From NCBI GenBank assembly GCA_019638455.1, contig JAHBTU010000005.1, forward strand, positions 504,306-568,305: a stretch of 64,000 nt of DNA, in the 5' to 3' direction. Source of the stretch: Saprospiraceae bacterium (lineage in GTDB: Bacteria; Bacteroidota; Bacteroidia; Chitinophagales; Saprospiraceae). The translations under genes were made by a program, and so were the position numbers. Below, piece by piece: positions 33,438-41,831 of the stretch. How positions within the stretch are numbered: position 1 is the stretch's first letter; every line of letters starts with the position of its first letter. The notes under the pieces are model-generated. The model made no database searches. It saw only the letters and a program-made list of their open reading frames with translations, and was not told the DNA's origin.

Positions 33438-34307
33438 ATGCCCAACGATTACGACCGCATCATCAAGGAAAACATAGAACCGCTCCAGTTGCCTTTGCTG
33501 CGTAAGGTGCTGGGCTTCGACCCCCCGCGCCTCGTCCCTTTGGAAGCTAAGATACAAGCCACGCTTGAGCGGGAAATGGACGACATCAAACGGGTAGTGC
33601 ACGACGACCCCGCCGATGACTATGGCCTCCAGACGGAGTTTCATGTGACGGACGAAGACCTCCGAGCACGCAACTTGCTGCACTACGGCCTGTTCTACCA
33701 CAAGTACCGCATCCCGTTGCGCCAAATCGTGATTTACCTCGGCGTGAGCGAGCCGACCCGCATCGTGAACAACGTGCTGGACATCCGTGGGCAGCGGCTC
33801 GAGTTCGAGGTAGTGGTCTTGAGGCACATCCCGAAAGAGACCTTCATTGATTCGGAGGTGCCGGAGGAGGTCTTGTTGGCGGTGCTGTGCGATTTTGGTC
33901 AAGACCAGCCGGCATCAGTAGTGAGGCAAATTTTGTGGAACCTCAAAAAAATCGTCAAACGGTCGGAGCGTTTGAAAAAATATCAGAAACAACTGTTAGT
34001 TTTGTCTCGGCTACGCAAGTTGGAATCCATCACCAAAACAGAAGTATCTGCCATGACCATTCACTATGACATCAAACAAGATGGCCTTTATCAGGAAGGT
34101 CTTGAAAAAGGCATCGAGAAGGGCATCGAGAAGGGCATCGAGAAGGGCATCGAGAAGGGGCTTGACCTCAAAGAGCGAGACTTTGTCCTGCGTTTATGGA
34201 ACACGGGAGAGTTCACGCTCGGCAAGATAGCCTTTCTGACGGGGGTGGCGGAAGAGCGGGTGAAGCAGATTATCGAACAGGATGCTTCCGCTCAACCCAA
34301 GCATTGA
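33438..34307 (+). CDS. Rpn/PD-(D/E)XK family nuclease-like protein with GIEK tandem repeat
   Basis: 289 residues from the ATG at 33438. The N-terminal 130 residues resemble the Rpn/YhgA-like group: 'DDYGLQTEFHVTDED', 'RNLLHYGLFYHKYRIPLRQI', 'VIYLGVSEPT'. This group contains PD-(D/E)XK-type nucleases linked to RecA-independent recombination, often mislabelled as transposases. At about 219-236 the chain repeats GIEK four times, from a 12-nt DNA unit, so length can vary by slippage without a frameshift. The end ('LRLWNTGEFTLGKIAFLTGV') is a helical cap also common in the group. It lies 24 nt after mce. Confidence 0.78.
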   Translation: MPNDYDRIIKENIEPLQLPLLRKVLGFDPPRLVPLEAKIQATLEREMDDIKRVVHDDPADDYGLQTEFHVTDEDLRARNLLHYGLFYHKYRIPLRQIVIYLGVSEPTRIVNNVLDIRGQRLEFEVVVLRHIPKETFIDSEVPEEVLLAVLCDFGQDQPASVVRQILWNLKKIVKRSERLKKYQKQLLVLSRLRKLESITKTEVSAMTIHYDIKQDGLYQEGLEKGIEKGIEKGIEKGIEKGLDLKERDFVLRLWNTGEFTLGKIAFLTGVAEERVKQIIEQDASAQPKH

Positions 34308-34329
34308 AGTAACCCGCATAAACGATATG

Positions 34330-34433
34330 TGCTTCTCGCCGCCAAATTTTGGGCATGGCTAAAAGCACAATCTGTTCAAAATCAGCGAGAGCGAGCATGG
34401 TGAACTGACAAATCCTTGTGAATCAAGGCATAC
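34330..34433 (+). repeat. Dispersed repeat family B (copy)
   Basis: 'cgccgccaaattttgggcat', 'tggtgaactgacaaatcc' and 'aatcaaggcata' align with 2345-2439 and 43278-43380. It fills the gap before the hairpin at 34438. Confidence 0.65.
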
Positions 34434-34437
34434 AATG

Positions 34438-34479
34438 AACATGAGTCATCCCGAAAATTCGGCGATGACTCATGTTTTT
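34438..34479 (+). terminator. Strong hairpin with U-tract after the rpn-like gene
   Basis: AACATGAGTCATC (34438-34450) pairs with GATGACTCATGTT (34464-34476), with an inner CCGAA/TTCGG stem, followed by TTT. It ends 38 nt before the helicase ATG. A looser relative with about 117 nt between the arms is at 16223-16371. Confidence 0.75.
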
Positions 34480-34516
34480 CCCAATAACAATCAGAATGAT
34501 TTATGGCTGGTCGTAC

Positions 34517-37500
34517 ATGACTGACTTGCAACAATACAACGATGCTTTCCGCGCCTTTTTAGCTTCCCTCAATCCAGCCCAACGCCGGGCAGTGGACACC
34601 ACGGAAGGCCCCGTGCTCGTCATAGCTGGCCCTGGCACAGGAAAGACGCACATCCTGACCGCTCGCATCGGCAATATCCTGCTCAACACCGACGCGAAGG
34701 CTCAAAATGTCCTTTGCCTCACTTTCACCGACGCGGGCGTTCACGCCATGCGTCGCCGACTGTTGGAACGCATCGGCCCGGAAGCACATCGGGTGCCGAT
34801 TTTCACCTTCCATGCGTTTTGCAACCGCGTCATTCAAGAAAACATGGAGCACTTCGGCAAAGGGAATTTGGAGCCGATAACGGAGTTGGAACGCATTGAG
34901 ATAGTCCGAAATCTGCTCGCCAAACTCCCCCCCGGACACCCACTGCGAGAAGGCAGGAAAGACACCTACCAATATGAGGCGCACCTGCGCGATGTGTTCG
35001 CCACCATGAAAAAGGAAGGCTGGTCGCCGGGTTTTGTGTTAAGACGAACAGACGAATTTCTGGCGGGGCTTCCTTCCAACCCGGATTTCATGTATCAGCG
35101 CAACGGCAAAAATTTCAAGAAAGGCGACCCCAAGACCGCGCAAATTGAAGAGACTACGGAAAAACTAACGCGCCTCAAGGCTGCCGCCGATATTTTTCCA
35201 AAATATGTGGCGGCCATGGAACGCGCCGGACGCTATGAGTATGAGGATATGCTTCTCTGGGTGACAAAAGCATTTGAAAAAAACGAAGCATTGCTCCGCA
35301 CCTATCAGGAACGCTACCAATATCTCCTCGTGGATGAGTTCCAAGATACCAATGGTGCGCAGTTTCACTTGCTCAATCTCTTACTCGACTTTTGGGAAGT
35401 GCCCAATGTCTTCATCGTGGGCGACGACGACCAAAGCATTTACGAGTTTCAAGGAGCTCGGCTGGAGAATTTGAGGGAGTTTTACAAAAAATATCAAAAA
35501 GGGCTTGAGACCATCGTACTGGAGGAAAACTATCGCTCCACGCAGGCGCTGCTCGATGCGGCAAAAAGAGTGATAGACAACAATGAACTCCGGGCGCTAT
35601 ACCTGTTTGAAAAACCCTTGGAAAAACGGTTGAAGACCGCGAGTGCCGAAGACGGCAACCCGCCCAGAATAGCCGTTTACGAAACCAAACTGCACGAAGT
35701 CGCGGATATTGTCGCCCAAATCGAGCATCTGGTCAAAAAAGATGGCGTGCCTCCTTCCGAAATCGCCGTCATCTACGCCCGGCACCGTCAGGCCGAGCGA
35801 CTGCTATCCCTGCTCGAAAAAAAAGGCATCCCATACCAGACCAAACGCCCCGTCAACATCCTTGATTTGCCCATCATTCGCCAATTCAGGGAATTTTTGA
35901 AATACCTCCATGAAGAGGCGCAACACCCCTTTTCCGGGGAGCATCGGCTATTCCGATTGCTGCATGCCGCGTGGTTCGGCTTGGAGCCATTGGATTTGGC
36001 CAAAATAGCCATCGCCTGTCACCCCGCACGCACTGGCGACGGTGGCGAAGGGCGCTACGAACGAGTAGGGCAGGCTCAGGAGACAAGGCTGCATTGGCGC
36101 GAGGCATTGAGTGCCCCGTCGTGGCTCAATCGCCTTTCGCTCTCACATCCGGCTGTGCTAAGCGACCTCTCGCAGCGTCTCGAAGGGTGGATAACCGACG
36201 TGAGCAACCTGCCACTCTCACACCTCATCGAGCGACTTTACGCGCAAACTGGCCTGCTCCATTGGGCCTTGCGCCAATCAGACAAAGTGCTGTGCTTGCA
36301 GATACTCAGCACCTTCATGGATTTTGTGAAAGCCGAATCGTCGCGCAGCCCGCGTTTCTCCCTCGCACGCTTGCTCACGCTGTTGGATAGCATGGACGAC
36401 AACGATTTGCCCCTCCCGCTTCAGCAACCCATCCAGAGCGGCCCCGGGGTGCAGCTGCTCACCGCCCACGCTGCCAAGGGACTTGAATTCGAGCACGTCT
36501 TCATGCTTGACTGCACCGATGATGCTTGGGAAAAAAATGGGAGCGGCCATCGCGGGCGGTTCGCGCTGCCGCCTACGCTCACGCGCTCCGGCGCGGAAGA
36601 CGAGATGGAGGCCCGTCGGCGGCTCTTTTATGTCGGCATGACGCGAGCGAAGCGAGCACTGCACCTGTCATTCGCACGAACAGGCGACGACGGCAAGCCT
36701 CTCGCTCAGGCGCGTTTCGTGGACGAGACGGCATTGCCCCACGCGACGCTCCATGTGCCGCCCAGCCTTTTGACTGAGACCCAAACCCTGCTTTTGCTGG
36801 AACCAACCCGCCCCGTCGTCACCCTGCCCGAACCCACCCTGTTGGACGAGCTGCTGGCCCATTTCAGCCTCAGCATCACCGCGTTCAATCGCTATCTGCG
36901 TTGCCCCTTGGCCTTCTACTACGAGGATTTGTTGAAGGTGCCGGGCACCTCAAGCGAAGCGGCCGCTTTTGGCATGGCCATGCACGGTGCCTTGCAGCAG
37001 TTTTTATTGAAAATGAAAAACCACAAAAAAATGGAATGGCCCAGCCCCGAAAACCTCCAGCGCCTCTTTGACCAAGAAATGGAGCGGCAACGCGGGTGGT
37101 TTTCCGAACATGGCTTCGCGCAACGGCTCACCCTCGGCAAGGACTATTTGCGCCGCATACATTTGGAACAAGTACCTTTTTGGAAAAAACGCGCCATCGT
37201 GGAGCGCCGCATTGACCGCGTGGAACTCAACGGCGTGCCACTCACGGGCGTGCTTGATAAAATAGAATGGCTCGATGGAGGCTCGCTCCGCATCGTGGAC
37301 TACAAAACAGGGACTCCCGACCTCCGCAAAACAACCCCTCCCGACGCCCGGCAAGCACTCGGCGGCGAGTATTGGCGTCAATTGGCCTTCTACAAGATAC
37401 TGCTCGAAAATGCGCGCATCTACCCTGAGCGCGTGGGCCGGACGGCTATCTCATGGCTTGAACCTGACAAACGCGGCGCATTTCCCATCACTGAAATATC

Positions 37501-37687
37501 TTTTTCGGGAGAAGAAATTCATTTTGTGGAAGAGATGATTCGAGAGGTTTATTCAAAAATCCAAAATCGAGCATTCGCCGATGGCTGCGGCGACCCGAGT
37601 TGTGCTTGGTGCCGTATGCACCACGACGGCACAGCGGCCACCCTTTCTGAACGCGGCGTGGAAGAAGGGCTGGACGATGGCGCCTGA
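34517..37687 (+). CDS. UvrD/PcrA-like helicase fused to Fe-S PD-(D/E)XK (RecB-type) nuclease
   Basis: 1056 residues from the ATG at 34517. SF1A helicase motifs in order: 'GPGTGKT' (motif I), 'VDEFQDTN' (II), 'GDDDQSIYEFQGA' (III), 'ENYRSTQ' (IV), 'LLTAHAAKGLEFEHVF' (V) and 'VGMTRAKRALHL' (VI). The C-terminal 230 residues are a RecB-like nuclease with 'GVLDKIEWLD' and 'IVDYKTG' (D...D-x-K). One Cys before the nuclease ('RCPLAFYYED') and three after it ('CGDPSCAWC') match the four-Cys Fe-S cluster of AddB and Cas4-type nucleases. It should unwind and degrade or process DNA ends, but no AddB/RecC partner is adjacent. It may be a stand-alone repair or defence helicase-nuclease. Confidence 0.92.
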   Translation: MTDLQQYNDAFRAFLASLNPAQRRAVDTTEGPVLVIAGPGTGKTHILTARIGNILLNTDAKAQNVLCLTFTDAGVHAMRRRLLERIGPEAHRVPIFTFHAFCNRVIQENMEHFGKGNLEPITELERIEIVRNLLAKLPPGHPLREGRKDTYQYEAHLRDVFATMKKEGWSPGFVLRRTDEFLAGLPSNPDFMYQRNGKNFKKGDPKTAQIEETTEKLTRLKAAADIFPKYVAAMERAGRYEYEDMLLWVTKAFEKNEALLRTYQERYQYLLVDEFQDTNGAQFHLLNLLLDFWEVPNVFIVGDDDQSIYEFQGARLENLREFYKKYQKGLETIVLEENYRSTQALLDAAKRVIDNNELRALYLFEKPLEKRLKTASAEDGNPPRIAVYETKLHEVADIVAQIEHLVKKDGVPPSEIAVIYARHRQAERLLSLLEKKGIPYQTKRPVNILDLPIIRQFREFLKYLHEEAQHPFSGEHRLFRLLHAAWFGLEPLDLAKIAIACHPARTGDGGEGRYERVGQAQETRLHWREALSAPSWLNRLSLSHPAVLSDLSQRLEGWITDVSNLPLSHLIERLYAQTGLLHWALRQSDKVLCLQILSTFMDFVKAESSRSPRFSLARLLTLLDSMDDNDLPLPLQQPIQSGPGVQLLTAHAAKGLEFEHVFMLDCTDDAWEKNGSGHRGRFALPPTLTRSGAEDEMEARRRLFYVGMTRAKRALHLSFARTGDDGKPLAQARFVDETALPHATLHVPPSLLTETQTLLLLEPTRPVVTLPEPTLLDELLAHFSLSITAFNRYLRCPLAFYYEDLLKVPGTSSEAAAFGMAMHGALQQFLLKMKNHKKMEWPSPENLQRLFDQEMERQRGWFSEHGFAQRLTLGKDYLRRIHLEQVPFWKKRAIVERRIDRVELNGVPLTGVLDKIEWLDGGSLRIVDYKTGTPDLRKTTPPDARQALGGEYWRQLAFYKILLENARIYPERVGRTAISWLEPDKRGAFPITEISFSGEEIHFVEEMIREVYSKIQNRAFADGCGDPSCAWCRMHHDGTAATLSERGVEEGLDDGA

Positions 37688-37836
37688 CCGAGGGGGGGGC
37701 AGTGAATAGTGCATCTGGCACCGCTGTTGGTGAGAGCACCAGCAAGGGCGGAAAATTGCCACAAAGACTCTAAGGCACAAAGACTTTGAAATCAATTCCT
37801 TAAAGAGCCTTTGCGGCGACTTTAAGTTACGGTGCA

Positions 37837-39123
37837 CTATGTTTTCTGGTGTTTTTTCTTTGCGGCCGGGAACAGGATGTTGTTGAGAATCAGGCGATAA
37901 CCCGGCGAGTTGGGGTGCAAAGCCAAGTCTGTGGGCGGGTCGCCGACGTAGTGGCGGTAATCCTCCGGGTCGTGGCCTCCATAGAAAGTCCAGAAGCCAT
38001 AGCCATAAGTGCCGTGAATGTAGCGGGCTTCGTTGGCCGGCTTGTTGTCGCCCATGATAAGCACTTGCGGCTTGATGTGTTTTTTCTGAAAAGCAGTTGC
38101 TTGCCCCATGAAGCCTTTCACTGTGCGCGTGTGGCACTGCGTGAGCATGGTAGGCACGGGGTCCCATTTTGCGGAAAAATCAAACAAGGTAAAATAGTCT
38201 TGTTCCGGTATCACGCGGCGTCCCGTGTATTCGCCGTGGTCAATGGTAGAGTGTTCGTAGATGCCCGGCTCGGTGATGACCGAGAAACCCGTGAACGCAA
38301 AAGTCTTCGAGTAATCCAGTTTGTTGTTGCAGTTTGGGTCAATGGGGTCGCCGTCGAACACCGAGGCACAAATATCCGTGCCCTCTGCGGCCAAGGCGAT
38401 GTCGTAAGTGTCTGTGGCCGAACACATGGCAAACATGAAGCCGCCTCCTGCCACATACTCGGCGATTTTTTTGCACACGGCCAGTTTGAGCTTGCTGACT
38501 TTGGTGAAGCCATTTTCTTTGGCCAGATTTTCCATCATGCGGACGTGTTCCCGATACCAGGGTTGGCTGCTGTTGCTGGCGTAAAACTTCCCGTACATAC
38601 CCGTGAAATCCTCGTGATGCAGGTGAAGCCAGTCGTATTCGGGCAGTTTGCCGTTCAGCACCTCATTGTCGTACAGGATATCGTAGGGGATTTCGGCATA
38701 GGTGAGCACCAGCGTCACGGCATCGTCCCAGGGCTGCACAGTCTCGCCTTTTTCGTTTTTGTCAGGGCTATACACCGCTATTTTGGGTGCTTTTTCGAGC
38801 TTAATCACGTCCTGATTCACCTCCGGGTTCAGGATGTCGTTGCGGATGCTGGCAAACTGTGCATCGGCGATGACCTCGAAGCTCACGTCGCGGGTTTTAC
38901 ATTCTTTTTCAAAAATAGTGGTATAGACAAATGCAAAGCTGCCGCCCCGGTAGTTGAGCAACCAATAGGCCTCCACCCCCTGCGAGAGCACCCAATAGGT
39001 GATGCCATAAGCTTTCAGGTGATTGCGCTGATAGGTTTCGTCCATCGGGATCAGGATGTAAGCAGCGCGGAGTTGGGAAAGGCAACAGGCGAACAACGCG
39101 GTGATAATAAATAATTTGCGCAT
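37837..39123 (-). CDS. Bacteroidota 'asparagine synthetase B'-labelled secreted protein, function unknown
   Basis: 428 residues from the ATG at 39123, with a signal peptide (MRKLFIITALFACCLS). Conserved-looking blocks include 'ILIPMDETYQRNHLKAYGI', 'WLLNYRGGSFAF', 'APKIAVYSPDKNEKGETVQP' and 'YDWLHLHHEDFTGMYGKFY'. Databases often label such proteins asparagine synthetase B. I see no glutamine amidotransferase or synthetase motif, and the export signal makes that name doubtful. The family is common in gliding and marine Bacteroidota. Nothing nearby suggests a pathway. Confidence 0.75.
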   Translation of the reverse strand: MRKLFIITALFACCLSQLRAAYILIPMDETYQRNHLKAYGITYWVLSQGVEAYWLLNYRGGSFAFVYTTIFEKECKTRDVSFEVIADAQFASIRNDILNPEVNQDVIKLEKAPKIAVYSPDKNEKGETVQPWDDAVTLVLTYAEIPYDILYDNEVLNGKLPEYDWLHLHHEDFTGMYGKFYASNSSQPWYREHVRMMENLAKENGFTKVSKLKLAVCKKIAEYVAGGGFMFAMCSATDTYDIALAAEGTDICASVFDGDPIDPNCNNKLDYSKTFAFTGFSVITEPGIYEHSTIDHGEYTGRRVIPEQDYFTLFDFSAKWDPVPTMLTQCHTRTVKGFMGQATAFQKKHIKPQVLIMGDNKPANEARYIHGTYGYGFWTFYGGHDPEDYRHYVGDPPTDLALHPNSPGYRLILNNILFPAAKKKHQKT

Positions 39124-39265
39124 GGTGCGAGTGTTTATTCGTGGAGAAAAGTCAAGCGTAATGGGAGTACTTACTTCAAGAGACAACAATTGGCGTTCAG
39201 GTTGTTTCAAGTCGAGCAGAAAAACGCCGTTTTGGGAAAAAAGATTTTTTATGAAAATCAAATGG

Positions 39266-39273
39266 CAAAAATA
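39266..39273 (-). promoter_or_regulatory. -7 box (TATTTTTG) upstream of the asparagine synthetase B-like gene
   Basis: Minus strand TATTTTTG fits TAnnTTTG, but it is 143 nt before the ATG, so the assignment is weak. Confidence 0.3.
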
Positions 39274-39315
39274 AGGCTAAAAGGATGCTCTCCAAAATTG
39301 CCACTATCCCAAACA

Positions 39316-39351
39316 CAGCGAGCCAGCCCGCGTCTATGGGCTGACTCGCTG
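39316..39351. terminator. Hairpin downstream of the small lipoprotein gene
   Basis: CAGCGAGCCAGCCC pairs with GGGCTGACTCGCTG (one mismatch), 8-nt loop, 33 nt after the stop at 39384 on the minus strand. No U-tract. Confidence 0.55.
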
Positions 39352-39383
39352 CGGCCTGCAAGAATCGGCATTCGCACAAACGC

Positions 39384-39806
39384 TCAAATCTTGACAAACT
39401 TCAGCACATCCGTGTCGCCATTGCCACCGCTTGTGTGCTCAAAGTGCATGGACGCATCTTCGATGGCGATGATGCGCCAGTCCTCTTCCAGCTCTGACAA
39501 TGCGCTGGGCACGGTGCCGACAAAATCAATCAGAAACTTGTTCGCACTGTCATCAATGCCCGTTTGCCAAGTACCCGGCCACGTTTGGCTGCCGTTGGTG
39601 GCACTCAGGCTGCCATTGGAGCCAAATTCAAAAGTATAGCTGACATAATTGGAGGTTTTGTCCTGTTTGTCGAAAAAGTAGCTCACCCTCCATTGCCCCG
39701 GATTAGGTGTGGGCGGGTTGCTCGGATTGTTGTCGTTTTTGCACGCCGGGAGGGCGATGGAGAGAGAAAGCAGCAAAGCAGCGAAAGCAAATAATGCCTT
39801 TTTCAT
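39384..39806 (-). CDS. Small lipoprotein, function unknown
   Basis: 140 residues from the ATG at 39806. Lipobox 'SIALPAC' gives a mature N-terminus at Cys, followed by an Asn/Pro linker. The remaining 110 residues have the pattern of a small lipocalin-like or META-type barrel ('WRVSYFFDKQDKTSNYVSYT', 'TFEFGSNGSL', 'LEEDWRIIAIED'). Not recognised further. It is read toward the asparagine synthetase B-like gene with a hairpin between. Confidence 0.75.
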   Translation of the reverse strand: MKKALFAFAALLLSLSIALPACKNDNNPSNPPTPNPGQWRVSYFFDKQDKTSNYVSYTFEFGSNGSLSATNGSQTWPGTWQTGIDDSANKFLIDFVGTVPSALSELEEDWRIIAIEDASMHFEHTSGGNGDTDVLKFVKI

Positions 39807-39923
39807 AGTAGCCGTTTTTTTTTTGTGAACAATCAAGATGCCACAAAGAACGCAGTCGCGCAAGGCGAACGACAACTGTCGGCTACCGAAGTGGCAACAT
39901 TGGTTGCTGAACGGGCATTTGCG

Positions 39924-40964
39924 TCAATTGGGCAAATGACGCAGCTTGTCGGGCTTCAAGACCTGAATCGCTCCCTCCTTGATGTCAATCAAGCCTTCGT
40001 TTTTAAAATCGGTCAGGGTGCGGATAAGTGTTTCTTTGGCCGTGCCGGCCAGCGAGGCGAGGTCTTCGCGCAAGAGATTGATGGAAGGGCCGCTTTGGTC
40101 GTAGAGCTGCACGAGGACAGTGGCCACGCGCTTGCGGACGGAGTTGTAAGCCAGTTCGATGAGTTGTTGTTCGCGCTCGGCGACGTGGTTGGCGAGCATC
40201 TTGATGAATCTGGCATTCACGTCGCGATGGCCAAACACCAACGCGGCAAAATCCGATTTCGGAATCAGTTTGACCGCGCAGTCTTCCACCGCTGCGGCGC
40301 TTTCCGGGTAAGCATCTTCTTGGAATAGCGCCAGAAAGCCAAGGAAATCGCCTGTTTGTGCGATTTTCACGATGAGCTCGCGCCCGTCGTCGCTGGTCTT
40401 GTAAAGCTTCACTTTGCCACTTTCCACAAAAAACAGCCAGCGCGGGTTTTCGCCTTCCCTGAAAATGACGTCTTTTTTGCGATAGTGCCGCACCTCGCGG
40501 TTGTCAGAGAGGTGTTTTATCGCCTCCAAAGCGCGTGCCTCGTCTATGAAATGGTCGAGCGAACCCGTGTGCTGGGCGGAGGCGACGCGCAGGCGTTCGC
40601 TTTTTTGAAGCCGTGCCTCTATGGTTTGCAGCAGGGCCACGTCGTCGAAAGGCTTGGTGATGTAGTCGTCGGCACCCAGCGACATACCGCGTCGGAAATC
40701 TTCCTTTTCGGCCTTGGCGGTCAGAAAAATGAACGGTATGTCGGCAGTGTTGGCGTGGCGGCTCAGTATGTGCAACACCCCGTAGCCATCCAGCTCGGGC
40801 ATCATGATGTCGCAGAGAATGAGGTCGGGCAAGACTTCCTGCGCCTTTTCCACTCCGATTTTGCCGTTTTCGGCGGTGAGCGCCTCGTAGCCCCCCAACA
40901 TGAGAATTTCGGAGAGATTTTCACGCACGTCGGCGTTATCTTCGATAATGAGGATTTTTTTCAT
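39924..40964 (-). CDS. Response regulator fused to Crp/Fnr-type transcription factor
   Basis: 346 residues from the ATG at 40964. Residues 1-120 are a receiver domain: acidic pair 'IEDNAD', phospho-Asp in 'DLILCDIMMPELDGYG', Thr in 'IFLTAKAEKED' and Lys in 'YITKPFDD'. Residues 150-265 form a cyclic-nucleotide-binding fold ('IFREGENPRWLFFVESGKVK'). Residues 275-340 are a Crp-type winged helix ('LASLAGTAKETLIRTLTDFK'). No Fnr-like Cys cluster is visible, so the ligand is open. The neighbouring CBS and universal-stress genes suggest a stress or redox regulon. No histidine kinase is adjacent. Confidence 0.92.
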   Translation of the reverse strand: MKKILIIEDNADVRENLSEILMLGGYEALTAENGKIGVEKAQEVLPDLILCDIMMPELDGYGVLHILSRHANTADIPFIFLTAKAEKEDFRRGMSLGADDYITKPFDDVALLQTIEARLQKSERLRVASAQHTGSLDHFIDEARALEAIKHLSDNREVRHYRKKDVIFREGENPRWLFFVESGKVKLYKTSDDGRELIVKIAQTGDFLGFLALFQEDAYPESAAAVEDCAVKLIPKSDFAALVFGHRDVNARFIKMLANHVAEREQQLIELAYNSVRKRVATVLVQLYDQSGPSINLLREDLASLAGTAKETLIRTLTDFKNEGLIDIKEGAIQVLKPDKLRHLPN

Positions 40965-40971
40965 GGCAGGG

Positions 40972-40979
40972 CAAATGTA
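40972..40979 (-). promoter_or_regulatory. -7 box (TACATTTG) of the receiver-Crp gene, implying a leaderless mRNA
   Basis: Minus strand TACATTTG ends 8 nt before the ATG at 40964. Transcription would start at or within a few bases of the start codon. Confidence 0.5.
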
Positions 40980-41158
40980 AAATAACTGTATTGATTTCAA
41001 TCAATTCGCTTGCTAACCTGCATCATTCTGAAAGACGGCCGACACCCTCACCTTTGTCGTGCTGCTTCGGATGAAGACAGCCTCAACAAATAAAACTCGC
41101 GCCATCGAATTTTCAGCATGATTGAAACTTCAATCCATTCGAAATCAAGGGTAGCAAT

Positions 41159-41196
41159 CATGGTGAACTGAAAAATCTTGGCGAATCAAGGCATAA
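41159..41196 (+). repeat. Family B repeat, 3' fragment
   Basis: 'catggtgaactgaaaaatc' and 'aatcaaggcataa' match the 3' end of the copy at 34330-34433. It ends 19 bp before the CBS gene. Confidence 0.55.
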
Positions 41197-41214
41197 AACA
41201 AAAGTCTCTCAATC

Positions 41215-41676
41215 ATGAACGTATTTGCACCAATCTCCAGCCTGATGACCGACTACAAGCACTTGGTAACGGTCAGCCCGGAAGACACCCTTGAAAAAGT
41301 GAAAGAAATTTTCGACGCGCACAAATTCCACCATATCCCGGTGGTCAATTTCCGCGAAATCGTGGGCATTATCAGCAAGGTTGATTTTGAACATTTTCTG
41401 GGCGGGGCCACGCTTTATGGCGAAAACAACGTAGTGAGCACCCAACGACTGCGCGAGGCGCGTGTGCATCAAATCATGACGAAGCACCTCGGCAAAGTGG
41501 AGCCTGACGACCGCATCAACGTGGCGCTGGAAATTTTCACCCTCAACCGATTCCACGCGCTTCCGGTAGTGAAAGACGGCGAGCTAGTGGGCATCATCAC
41601 ACCGTTCGACATTCTGAAAAAATTGGCCGAAGAAAAACCCGCTCAGCCCCACATGGTCTATGAAGCGGAAAATTGA
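41215..41676 (+). CDS. CBS-domain pair protein
   Basis: 153 residues with two CBS motifs: 'LMTDYKHLVTVSPEDTLEK' to 'IVGIISKVDF', and 'IMTKHLGKVEPDDRINVALE' to 'LVGIITPFDIL'. Tandem CBS units bind adenine nucleotides and usually regulate a partner protein. No enzyme or transporter domain is fused, so it may act in trans. It diverges from the receiver-Crp gene (250 nt between) and precedes the universal stress protein. Confidence 0.9.
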   Translation: MNVFAPISSLMTDYKHLVTVSPEDTLEKVKEIFDAHKFHHIPVVNFREIVGIISKVDFEHFLGGATLYGENNVVSTQRLREARVHQIMTKHLGKVEPDDRINVALEIFTLNRFHALPVVKDGELVGIITPFDILKKLAEEKPAQPHMVYEAEN

Positions 41677-41700
41677 ATGCGAGCGCCGCCAGTCACCTTC

Positions 41701-41828
41701 CTAAGTACAGGGCGGGCAAGGTGGTTTTGAACAAACGGCGCTTGCAATCCTTTGAAAATCATGCAAATCAATCAAGAGCGTCCCTGACTCGCCGTTCGGC
41801 TGGCTCAAATCCTCTGTAATCTGGGTAT
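41701..41828 (+). repeat. Dispersed repeat family A (partial copy)
   Basis: From 'agtacagggcgggcaagg' to 'gggtata'. It ends three bases before the start codon of the Usp gene and therefore forms its whole proximal leader. Confidence 0.75.
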
Positions 41829-41831
41829 AAC

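Noticed and set aside
33438..34307. Transposase of an insertion sequence
   Set aside because: The Rpn/YhgA-like group is often labelled transposase, but there are no terminal inverted repeats or target duplications around it.
37837..39123. Asparagine synthetase as the true function
   Set aside because: An export signal is present and no amidotransferase or AMP-forming synthetase motif is visible, so only the label is mentioned.
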